Assembly (NCBI GenBank): GCA_947493885.1
Contig: CANLTE010000011.1
Coordinates: forward strand, 20,363-84,362
Source of the DNA: an uncultured Maribacter sp.
Lineage (GTDB): Bacteria > Bacteroidota > Bacteroidia > Flavobacteriales > Flavobacteriaceae
DNA: 64,000 nt
Direction: 5' to 3'
Position 1 is the stretch's first letter, and every line of letters begins with the position of its first letter. The translations under genes were made by a program, and so were the position numbers. The notes beneath the pieces were generated by a model. The model did not search any database and was not told the origin of the DNA. It worked only from the letters and a program-made list of their open reading frames with translations. Positions 49,753 to 58,236 of this stretch are shown piece after piece.

Positions 49753-50352
49753 CTATTTTAATTTTTCAAGGGCATTTTTATATTCATCCTCAGAATTTGC
49801 ATTTAACAAAATGCTCTCGTCAGAAGGAAAAACCAATGCGACTTCATTTTTAATTAAAAACTTTCTTGGACATGAACCATTACCCTGTTCCAAATACGAA
49901 ATAGAATTCACCAATGCTTGAGGTTCCCAAATAGCACACAATGGCTCTGGTAAAGGATTTTCTTTAAGCGCATATGCTGTAGCTAAACTATTAGTATTTC
50001 TTTGAAAGATAAGCTCTTGCAATCCATTTTTGTCTAACAACGGAAGATCACATGCCAAAACCAACCAAGCGACTTCTGGGTGCTTTTTATGAGCGGATAA
50101 AAGTCCATTATATGGTCCTCTAAACTCATTTTCGTCAACAATGATATTTATATCTGCTGAAAATTCTTGTTGCTGTTCTTCACGAATACTCATAAAGGTT
50201 TTATCACAAACCTCATCTAACAACTTATACAAATAATCGCGTTGCGGCTCTCCATGGTATGCTATAAGACCTTTATCCGTTCCCATTCGAGTACTTTTTC
50301 CTCCAGAGAGGACTAATCCGTATAATTTAGCGGTTGAAGTCATTTTTTCCAC
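49753..50352 (-). CDS. mobA: Molybdenum cofactor nucleotidyltransferase (MobA-like)
   Basis: GLVLSGGKSTRMGTDKGLI, LACDLPLL. Confidence 0.9.
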   Translation of the reverse strand: MEKMTSTAKLYGLVLSGGKSTRMGTDKGLIAYHGEPQRDYLYKLLDEVCDKTFMSIREEQQQEFSADINIIVDENEFRGPYNGLLSAHKKHPEVAWLVLACDLPLLDKNGLQELIFQRNTNSLATAYALKENPLPEPLCAIWEPQALVNSISYLEQGNGSCPRKFLIKNEVALVFPSDESILLNANSEDEYKNALEKLK

Positions 50353-50800
50353 CTGTTTTTTTCTCCAATTGAATTGCCTCTATTTTAATATCTTGTGATA
50401 ACGCTTTACACATATCATAAATAGTTAATGCAGATACAGAAACTCCTGTAAGTGCCTCCATTTCAACACCAGTACGCTCTGTACATTTTACCTCACAAAA
50501 TATTTTTAAGCAATCTTGATTTGGAATAATTTCAATATTTATTTTGCTCAAATTAAGTTGATGACAAAGCGGAATTAATTCTGCGGTTTTTTTTACACCT
50601 TGTATTCCTGCAATAACTGCTGTTTGAATAATACTTCCTTTTTTTCCAAGAAAATCATCCGCTGCAAGTTGATTATAAATCTGCTCAGGAAACCTAACAA
50701 TACCAGAGGCTATTGCTGTTCTAACCGTTGTAGATTTATCGGAAACATCCACCATACTGGCATTACCAGCCTCATCTATATGCGATAACTTTTTTTCCAT
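50327..50800 (-). CDS. moaC: Cyclic pyranopterin monophosphate synthase MoaC
   Basis: KGSIIQTAVIAGIQGVKKTAELIPLCHQLNLS, TGVEMEALTGVSVSALTIYDMCKA. Confidence 0.96.
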   Translation of the reverse strand: MEKKLSHIDEAGNASMVDVSDKSTTVRTAIASGIVRFPEQIYNQLAADDFLGKKGSIIQTAVIAGIQGVKKTAELIPLCHQLNLSKINIEIIPNQDCLKIFCEVKCTERTGVEMEALTGVSVSALTIYDMCKALSQDIKIEAIQLEKKTGGKNDFNR

Positions 50801-51784
50801 TTATCCTCCTATTGAAGTCATAGAATTTTCAAAAACCCCTTTATACTTTTCTTGGGCTTCAAATCCTGTCTTGGCTCTATTTTCGATGGCATTTATAATG
50901 GCCTCCTCTACCTTTTCCTTTACATTATTTGCTCTCATAATTCCCAATAAATTCATTACTGGCTTACCATACAAACAGGTAATTATATCACCCGTAGCGG
51001 AAATTCTAAGGCGATTACAAGTTCCACAAAATGTACGGCTAAAAGACGGAATTACACCAAAATTTCCTTTATAACCAGGTATTTTATAATTTACTGAAGT
51101 AGACGTTTTTTCGGATTCTATTTTGTAATAATCTGGATGCTCATTTTTAATATGCTCAAGAATATATTTATAATTCCATAATATGGTTTTAAAAGACTTT
51201 GAACCTCCATTAAATGGCATTTCTTCTAAAAACCGAACTCCAATATCATACTTTTTGGTTAGTTGAATCATCGGAAGAATTTCTTGCGTATTCTGCCCTT
51301 CTAGAGCAATGCAATTAAGGCGTACGTTAAATCCTTCCTCAATAAGCCTCAAAACATTATTGTATACCACATCAAAATTATCACGTCGGGTAATTGTCTC
51401 AAAGGTATTTTTATCTATCGCATCAAGACTTACATTTATATTCTTAATACCTAATGTTTTAAGCTCATTAATGTAGGGGCCAATTAAAGTAGCATTTGTG
51501 GTAATGGATATATCCTTTAGTCCTTCTAATTGAGATAAATTTCGAAGTAACACCATTAAATCTTTTCTCACAAAAGGCTCTCCTCCGGTAAGTCTTATTT
51601 TATCTATTCCTTGCGAAACCAAAATTTCACAAAGCGTAGTAAGTTCTTCTAAAGTAAGTAACTTGCTTTTGTGTACAAAATTAATTCCCTCTGCTGGCAT
51701 ACAATAGGTACACCTAAGGTTGCAGCGATCTGTCACCGCAAGCCGCACATAATTAATTTTTCTATTGTGATTGTCTATTAACAT
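50801..51784 (-). CDS. moaA: GTP 3',8-cyclase MoaA
   Basis: VTDRCNLRCTYCMP, RLTGGEPFVRKDL, FCGTCNRLRIS, C-terminal GG; MLIDNHNRK start at 51784 preferred. Confidence 0.96.
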   Translation of the reverse strand: MLIDNHNRKINYVRLAVTDRCNLRCTYCMPAEGINFVHKSKLLTLEELTTLCEILVSQGIDKIRLTGGEPFVRKDLMVLLRNLSQLEGLKDISITTNATLIGPYINELKTLGIKNINVSLDAIDKNTFETITRRDNFDVVYNNVLRLIEEGFNVRLNCIALEGQNTQEILPMIQLTKKYDIGVRFLEEMPFNGGSKSFKTILWNYKYILEHIKNEHPDYYKIESEKTSTSVNYKIPGYKGNFGVIPSFSRTFCGTCNRLRISATGDIITCLYGKPVMNLLGIMRANNVKEKVEEAIINAIENRAKTGFEAQEKYKGVFENSMTSIGG

Positions 51785-51786
51785 AT

Positions 51787-52206
51787 TTAAGGATGGGCAG
51801 AAACCCAAACGGATTTATTCTTAAATATTTCTTTTTTCCAAATAGGAACACGTTCTTTTAAGGTATCAATTAAAAATCTACATGCCTCAAAACATTCTGA
51901 ACGATGTGCTGAAGATGCTCCAACAACAACTACAGGTTCCTCTACATTTTTAGCACCAACCGCATGGCGCAATACAACAGCATTTAACTGCCATTTTTCA
52001 CATGCTTCATCAGCAATTTTATGTAGCTCTTTAATTGCCATAGATTTATAGGTTTCAAATTCTAAAGCCACCACTTCCTCTTTATTGGTAAATTCTCTAA
52101 CAGTACCTACAAAAACACAAATACCTCCACTATGTGGATGCGATAATTCTGCATACACCTGGGAAGTATCTATAGCGTCTACTATTTCTACTATTTTCTT
52201 ATTCAT
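51787..52206 (-). CDS. moaE: Molybdopterin synthase catalytic subunit MoaE
   Basis: GGICVFVGTVREF, RHAVG, HRSECFEACRFLIDTLKERVPIWKKE. Confidence 0.95.
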   Translation of the reverse strand: MNKKIVEIVDAIDTSQVYAELSHPHSGGICVFVGTVREFTNKEEVVALEFETYKSMAIKELHKIADEACEKWQLNAVVLRHAVGAKNVEEPVVVVGASSAHRSECFEACRFLIDTLKERVPIWKKEIFKNKSVWVSAHP

Positions 52207-52445
52207 TATCCTCCACTTACAGGCGGAATAACAGCAATTTCATCATTCCGCTCTAAAGATACGTCATCTTTAGCATACTCGCTGTTTACGGCTACTGCAA
52301 AAGAGGTTAATTTGGAGAATTCCGGAAATTCAACCTTTAAATATTTTTTTAAATCATTTACAGTAGGTTTTTTTGTGAAATCTGAAATTTCCATTTCAGA
52401 TTTCCCTACAATATCTTTGGAGATTCCAAAAAACAATACCTTCAT
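52206..52445 (-). CDS. moaD: Molybdopterin synthase sulfur carrier subunit MoaD
   Basis: 79 aa ubiquitin-like, NDEIAVIPPVSGG C-terminus; 1-bp adjacency with moaE. Confidence 0.94.
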   Translation of the reverse strand: MKVLFFGISKDIVGKSEMEISDFTKKPTVNDLKKYLKVEFPEFSKLTSFAVAVNSEYAKDDVSLERNDEIAVIPPVSGG

Positions 52446-52458
52446 TTACTATTATTTT

Positions 52459-54666
52459 TTAACCTATTACCTGTTTTTTGGGCATGTTTTTTATAAATGG
52501 TTGTTTATACATACGCCCACCTGTGGCTTTTGTAATTGCAATTGAAATTGCTGCCATAGCTGGCGGTAATGTTGGTTCCCCTAATCCAGTTGGGGCTAAT
52601 GTATTTTCTACAAAATGAGTTTCAACCTCTGGAGCTTCTTTCATACGTATAAGTCGGTACGAATTATAATTATTACTTTCTGGCATTCCTTCCTTAAATT
52701 TAAAATCGCCGTACATACCATGCCCTACACCATCAACGATACCTCCTTCAATTTGATTTAATGCACCCGTTGGATTAACTACAATACCACAATCCACTGC
52801 AACGTGCACTTTTTTAACAACTGGCTGGTTATTTTCAAGCACCACGTCTGCTACTTGTGCTACATGTGTATTATGACAGTAATAAGCACAAAAACCTTGA
52901 TACACTCCTTCTTTAGGCGTTTTTAACCCCGATTTTTCAACCACTAAATTAATTACATCTTCCATGCGTTCCGCCGAATACTGAATTTTTTCATCGGTCG
53001 TTCCTTTTACTTTTTGCAATAAATCTAAACGCAACTGAACAGGATCTTTTTCGGTTATTTCAGCTATCTCATCAAAAAAGCTTTGTTCCGCAAAAGATAA
53101 AAAGTTAGTATAAGGAGCTCTCCAAGCCCCTGTGGTTATATTACTCTTATAATTACCTACATCTACTTTGTAGTTTGGTATACACCCTGCTGGAAAAAAG
53201 TGAGGAATTAAACCATACATATTTACATTTATGGCAGCTTCTTTTAAATGATAACTTGTAATTTCCCCATTTTTAATACCTGCCTTAATTCTGTATTTTA
53301 TTGACGGTCTATACACACCAGTTGTCATATCATCTTCTCGTGTAGAAACCATTTTTACTGGTTTTCTAATCGCATCAGCTATTTCTGCTGCTTCCATAAC
53401 AAAATCGCTATACAGCCTTCTTCCAAAACCACCTCCCATACGGGTCATTTCAAGTTTAACCTCCTTTAAATCTCTACCCAACATCATTGCAACCATTTCT
53501 GCTGTTGGCTCAGGAGTTTGAATAGGTCCAACTAAGTGTACTTTTTCTGCTGTCACATTTGCATAAAAGTTCATTGGTTCCATGCAATTATGTGGTAAAA
53601 AAGGAGACTCATAAGTTCGTTCAATTACCTCATCGGCTTCAGCAAAAGCCTTTTTAACATCTCCATCTTCTCGCTTTGTGGTAAACTCATCACCGTTCAG
53701 TATTTCAAACAATTTTTTATCTTGATATTCAGTACTTTCTAATGTAGAATCATCTGTCCAAGTTGCCTGTAAAGCCTTTTTGCCTTTTATAGCTTGCCAA
53801 GTGGTTTTTGCAATAACTACAACCTTTTCACTTGACCCCATTTGAATGGTCCAATTTTTTTCTGCTATGGCATTAAGCTTTGCTCCAATTTTAATAACAT
53901 CAATAACCCCCGGAACCGCTCTTGCTGCTGTATCATCATAGGATTCCAATACCTGACCAAAAGCAGGCGGTCGCAGCACAGATGCATAAACCATGCCTTC
54001 TGCTTTATAATCTAATCCAAACAAGGGTTTTCCTGTAACAATTTTATCAATATCTACGTTGGTTGCATCTTGACCAATTACAGTAAAATCTTTAGGATCT
54101 TTTAAACCTACATTTTCTGGAATTTCTAACATCGCAGCTTCTTTTACAACATCTCCATATCCAAGTGTTTCCCCCTTTGCATTCGTAATTACGCCTTTAC
54201 TTGCAGTACATTCCGAAGCATCAACACCCCAACGCGCTGCTGCGGCATTTACCAACATTTGACGTGCTGTTGCTCCTGTTTGCCTCAAAGGCTCCCAACC
54301 CAAACGAATGGATTGACTACCTCCTGCTAATTGTCGAGTATAATTCTCGGTGTCTAACTCTCCCTGTACTACATTTACATGTTCCCAGGGCACATCTAAC
54401 TCCTCTGCAATTAACATTGGCATAGACGTTTTTACTCCTTGCCCAATTTCAGGATTTGGAGAAAATATAGTTACCATACCCTCATCTGAAATCTTAATGA
54501 AAGCATTAAAATCGCTATAATTTAATTTTGAAATATCTACAGGCATTTCTGCTTTGGGCTTACAAGCATTAAATAAATTAAACCCAATTAGCATTCCGCC
54601 ACTAGCTAAAGTTGATGTTCTTAAAAATCCTCTTCGGCTAAATTTTGATGGTATAAGCGTTGACAT
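52459..54666 (-). CDS. Xanthine dehydrogenase family protein, molybdopterin-binding subunit (IorB/aldehyde oxidase-like), Tat-exported
   Basis: FSRRGFLRTSTLASGGMLIGFNLFNAC Tat signal; EIGQGVKTSMPMLIAEELDV, RMGGGFGRRL, GLGEPTLPPAMAA. Confidence 0.94.
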   Translation of the reverse strand: MSTLIPSKFSRRGFLRTSTLASGGMLIGFNLFNACKPKAEMPVDISKLNYSDFNAFIKISDEGMVTIFSPNPEIGQGVKTSMPMLIAEELDVPWEHVNVVQGELDTENYTRQLAGGSQSIRLGWEPLRQTGATARQMLVNAAAARWGVDASECTASKGVITNAKGETLGYGDVVKEAAMLEIPENVGLKDPKDFTVIGQDATNVDIDKIVTGKPLFGLDYKAEGMVYASVLRPPAFGQVLESYDDTAARAVPGVIDVIKIGAKLNAIAEKNWTIQMGSSEKVVVIAKTTWQAIKGKKALQATWTDDSTLESTEYQDKKLFEILNGDEFTTKREDGDVKKAFAEADEVIERTYESPFLPHNCMEPMNFYANVTAEKVHLVGPIQTPEPTAEMVAMMLGRDLKEVKLEMTRMGGGFGRRLYSDFVMEAAEIADAIRKPVKMVSTREDDMTTGVYRPSIKYRIKAGIKNGEITSYHLKEAAINVNMYGLIPHFFPAGCIPNYKVDVGNYKSNITTGAWRAPYTNFLSFAEQSFFDEIAEITEKDPVQLRLDLLQKVKGTTDEKIQYSAERMEDVINLVVEKSGLKTPKEGVYQGFCAYYCHNTHVAQVADVVLENNQPVVKKVHVAVDCGIVVNPTGALNQIEGGIVDGVGHGMYGDFKFKEGMPESNNYNSYRLIRMKEAPEVETHFVENTLAPTGLGEPTLPPAMAAISIAITKATGGRMYKQPFIKNMPKKQVIG

Positions 54667-54681
54667 GATTTTAGTTTTTTA

Positions 54682-55143
54682 TTAGCTATTTTTTTCGGAA
54701 GCTATTGCTACTGCCTTATGAATTCTATTGTATGCTCCACATCTGCATATGTTAGCATGCATTGCAGATTTTATCTCTTCGGTATTTGGATTAGGGTTTT
54801 TATCTAAAAAGGCAGATGCTGTCATTATTTGACCTGCCTGACAATAACCACACTGCGGAACATCTACCTCTTTCCAAGCCTGCTGAACTGGATGGTCTCC
54901 ATTTTCAGAAAGCCCTTCAATTGTAGTAATTTCTTTTCCTTCTAATTGTGCTGCTTGCAACAAACAACTTCTGGTAGCACTACCGTCTACATGAACCGTG
55001 CATGCACCACATTGGCCAATACCGCAGCCATATTTAGTTCCAACCATATCTAAATGATCTCGTAAAACCCATAACAAAGGTGTATCATCATCAGCCTCTA
55101 CTGAATGTGTTTGTCCATTAATTTTTAAATTGTACGTCGCCAT
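54682..55143 (-). CDS. (2Fe-2S)-binding subunit (IorA/CoxS family)
   Basis: [45 protein letters not shown]. Confidence 0.96.
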   Translation of the reverse strand: MATYNLKINGQTHSVEADDDTPLLWVLRDHLDMVGTKYGCGIGQCGACTVHVDGSATRSCLLQAAQLEGKEITTIEGLSENGDHPVQQAWKEVDVPQCGYCQAGQIMTASAFLDKNPNPNTEEIKSAMHANICRCGAYNRIHKAVAIASEKNS

Positions 55144-55267
55144 ATTTTTAAAGTTGAATGAGTAAAAAAGAAGCTTTTCTATACTGAATAGAAATTATTT
55201 TCAAGTTAAATATAAAAAAATGCACAAAAGCGATATCTAATTATTTTAACCTTTTTTTATGTTAAAA

Positions 55268-56062
55268 TTATTTTCTCACCACAATACTCCCTCCTTCGGG
55301 AATTGCATAAAATTTGTTAGGCATATTATTCTTATGTAATTGTGCGTCTTTAAAGTAAACTGTATTTTTAGGTTCCTTAATTGTTCGTCCTTCATAATCA
55401 AACCATGTAATAGACACTGGTAATAAAACCTCATCTACCTTAGTCCAATCATTATAGCGAATCCATTTAACATTATTGGAAACCTCTCCTGTGTTATACG
55501 TAAACGTATAACCTAACCATTCCATTTTATAAGTTTTAGGATTGTAATGTAAATAGTAGTTGTCTTTTGGTGATGTTCCTACGCCATTATTATAACTAAT
55601 TTTTATACCTGGATAAGACACTCCATTGTACTCCAAAGCTTCAGTATTACTATATACAATTCCACTATCAGCCAGCACAAAAGGCATTGCGCCGAAGTAA
55701 AAGTACAAATTATGCAAAAAAAAGGCATCGCTGGTAAAAGCATTTTCTTCATCTAACTCCCATACATGTTCGCCATCAAAGCCGTAGGAATAATTTGGCC
55801 CTTCTACTTTATCTTTTCTAGAATATAAACCAATTGTATGTGTTTCCTCAAAGTCTTTTATTGGGAATTTAAACTCTATAGTTTTATAGGCTTTCCAACT
55901 GTCAAGTCCTCCATGCGCTTCAAAAACTTTTGTAATTGTTTCTGGATATTTTTTAGATTCTACAACTTTCTTCTCTGGTTTTACATTTTCAACATTTTGA
56001 TTTTTAACGGTTTGCTTGCATGATACTATGAGTAGTACTGCAATTAAAAAAACTATTCTCAT
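55268..56062 (-). CDS. DUF6503-like lipoprotein
   Basis: Lipobox LIVSC; YSYGFDGEHVWELDEENAFTSDAFFLHNLYFYFGAMPFVLAD. Confidence 0.78.
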   Translation of the reverse strand: MRIVFLIAVLLIVSCKQTVKNQNVENVKPEKKVVESKKYPETITKVFEAHGGLDSWKAYKTIEFKFPIKDFEETHTIGLYSRKDKVEGPNYSYGFDGEHVWELDEENAFTSDAFFLHNLYFYFGAMPFVLADSGIVYSNTEALEYNGVSYPGIKISYNNGVGTSPKDNYYLHYNPKTYKMEWLGYTFTYNTGEVSNNVKWIRYNDWTKVDEVLLPVSITWFDYEGRTIKEPKNTVYFKDAQLHKNNMPNKFYAIPEGGSIVVRK

Positions 56063-56117
56063 ATCGTTTTAAATTTTGGTTTTTGGCATTGTCGCCCAAA
56101 TAGTGTTAGGATTACAT

Positions 56118-56125
56118 TATTTTTG
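56118..56125 (+). promoter_or_regulatory. Bacteroidota-type -7 element (TATTTTTG) 5 nt before ATG
   Basis: Matches TAnnTTTG upstream of 56131. Confidence 0.45.
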
Positions 56126-56130
56126 TAGCA

Positions 56131-56934
56131 ATGAGTAAATTTAAGCATTTAACAAGTCTCCAAAATCCTATACTAAAAAGGGTATTATTACTAAGAGAAA
56201 AATCTAGGGAGCGAAAAAAGACTGAACTTTTTGTTCTAGAAGGGCAGCGCGAACTTCAGCTTGCTTTAAAAGGAGGTTATAAAATTGAAACTTTGTTATT
56301 TGAACCTCAACTATTTTCTGAAGATAAGGTTTTAACACACTTTAAAAATGTTGAACAAGTTATCTCAGTCTCTAAAGAAGTCTATCAAAAAATGGCATAC
56401 CGAGGTACAACGGAGGGATTACTTGCCATTGTACAAGCTAAAAGCCATGAGCTTAAACACCTTATATTTAAACACAAAAACCCTTTAATTTTAGTTGCCG
56501 AAGCTCCTGAAAAACCAGGAAACATTGGCGCTTTATTACGCACAGCAGATGCTGCCAATTTAGATGCCGTTATTATTGCAAACCCCAAAACCGACTTGTA
56601 TAACCCTAATATTATAAGATCAAGTGTGGGGTGCTTATTTACAACACAAATTGCCAATGCGTCAACAAATGATATTATTGCATATTTTAAAGAAAAAAAC
56701 ATTGCAATTTATTGCGCCGCACTAACCGCCTCAAAAAAATATACTAAAATAGATTTCACAAAAGCCTCGGCTATTGTTGTTGGTACAGAAGCCACTGGAC
56801 TTTCAGATAAGTGGCTGCATAATTCAACACAAAACATTATAATACCCATGTATGGAGAAATAGACTCAATGAATGTTTCTGTGGCTGCAGCAGTATTAAT
56901 TTTTGAAGGAAAACGACAACGAGAAATCTCTTAG
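56131..56934 (+). CDS. TrmH/SpoU family RNA methyltransferase
   Basis: EAPEKPGNIGALLRTADAANLDAVII, VGTEATGLSDKWL, IPMYGEIDSMNVSVAAAVLIFE. Confidence 0.93.
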   Translation: MSKFKHLTSLQNPILKRVLLLREKSRERKKTELFVLEGQRELQLALKGGYKIETLLFEPQLFSEDKVLTHFKNVEQVISVSKEVYQKMAYRGTTEGLLAIVQAKSHELKHLIFKHKNPLILVAEAPEKPGNIGALLRTADAANLDAVIIANPKTDLYNPNIIRSSVGCLFTTQIANASTNDIIAYFKEKNIAIYCAALTASKKYTKIDFTKASAIVVGTEATGLSDKWLHNSTQNIIIPMYGEIDSMNVSVAAAVLIFEGKRQREIS

Positions 56935-56960
56935 AATTAAATTAAAAAACAAAACATCGT

Positions 56961-58193
56961 ATGAATAATACAACCCTGTTTTATATTATAGTTGGCATAT
57001 TGGTTTTTCAATTTTTATTAGAAACCGTTTTAAATTACCTGAATGCAAAACGTTATAATTATCCTATTCCAGAGGAATTACATGACGTTTTTAATGAACA
57101 AGAGTATAAAAGATCTCAGGCGTACAAAAAAACAAACTACAGTTTTAACTTATATACCTCTATATTTTCAACAATTTTAACTTTAACCTTTTTGATTTTT
57201 GGTGGGTTTGAATTTGTTGACACTATTGCAAGCAGTTTTTCAAAAAACACGATTATTCATGCGCTGCTTTTTTTCGGAATAATATTTCTGGGTAGCGATA
57301 TTATTAATACCCCTTTCTCATACTACCATACTTTTGTTATTGAAGAAAAATTTGGTTTTAATAAAACCACTATAAAAACCTTTGTACTAGATAAAGTAAA
57401 AGGATGGCTAATGATGATAATTTTCGGAGGGGGAGTTTTAAGTATTATTATCTGGTTTTTTGAATGGGCAGGAACTAATTTTTGGCTTTATGCCTGGGGT
57501 GTTGTCGCATTTTTTATGCTTTTTATGAACCTTTTCTACAGCAGACTAATTGTTCCTCTTTTTAACAAACAAAAACCATTAGAAGAAGGTAGTTTAAAAA
57601 CAAAAATAGAAGCTTATGCTAAGACTGTAGGTTTTAAGCTGAATAACATTTTTGTCGTGGATGGCTCTAAAAGATCTACAAAGGCAAACGCATATTTTTC
57701 TGGATTTGGAAAGGAAAAAAGAGTAACACTTTATGATACTTTAATCAATGATTTGGAAGAAGATGAAATTGTTGCTGTTTTAGCTCATGAGGTAGGACAT
57801 TACAAACGCAAGCATATTATTTTTAATCTGTTAATTAGTCTTATACTAACTGGTGTTACCCTTTTTATTTTATCGCTATTTGTAAACAATCCGGAAGTAT
57901 CATTAGCTATTGGCGTAAATAATCCTAGTTTTCATGCTGCATTAATTGGTTTCGGAATTTTATACAGCCCCATCTCAGAAATTACAGGACTAATAATGAA
58001 TTACTTATCTCGAAAATTTGAATATCAGGCAGATGATTATGCTAAAAATACTTTTGATGCAAATCCGTTAATAACCTCTTTAAAAAAGTTATCAAAAAAT
58101 AGCTTGAGTAACCTTACCCCCCATCCTGCTTACGTATTTATGCATTATTCGCACCCACCACTGATAAACCGAATAAACAACTTAAAGGTCTAA
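56961..58193 (+). CDS. M48 family zinc metalloprotease (CAAX protease-like)
   Basis: VLAHEVGHYKRKH HExxH motif; C-terminal EYQADDYA. Confidence 0.93.
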   Translation: MNNTTLFYIIVGILVFQFLLETVLNYLNAKRYNYPIPEELHDVFNEQEYKRSQAYKKTNYSFNLYTSIFSTILTLTFLIFGGFEFVDTIASSFSKNTIIHALLFFGIIFLGSDIINTPFSYYHTFVIEEKFGFNKTTIKTFVLDKVKGWLMMIIFGGGVLSIIIWFFEWAGTNFWLYAWGVVAFFMLFMNLFYSRLIVPLFNKQKPLEEGSLKTKIEAYAKTVGFKLNNIFVVDGSKRSTKANAYFSGFGKEKRVTLYDTLINDLEEDEIVAVLAHEVGHYKRKHIIFNLLISLILTGVTLFILSLFVNNPEVSLAIGVNNPSFHAALIGFGILYSPISEITGLIMNYLSRKFEYQADDYAKNTFDANPLITSLKKLSKNSLSNLTPHPAYVFMHYSHPPLINRINNLKV

Positions 58194-58236
58194 TTTTTGT
58201 TGAATACCCCTAAAAAAATGGTATTTTTATTATAGC

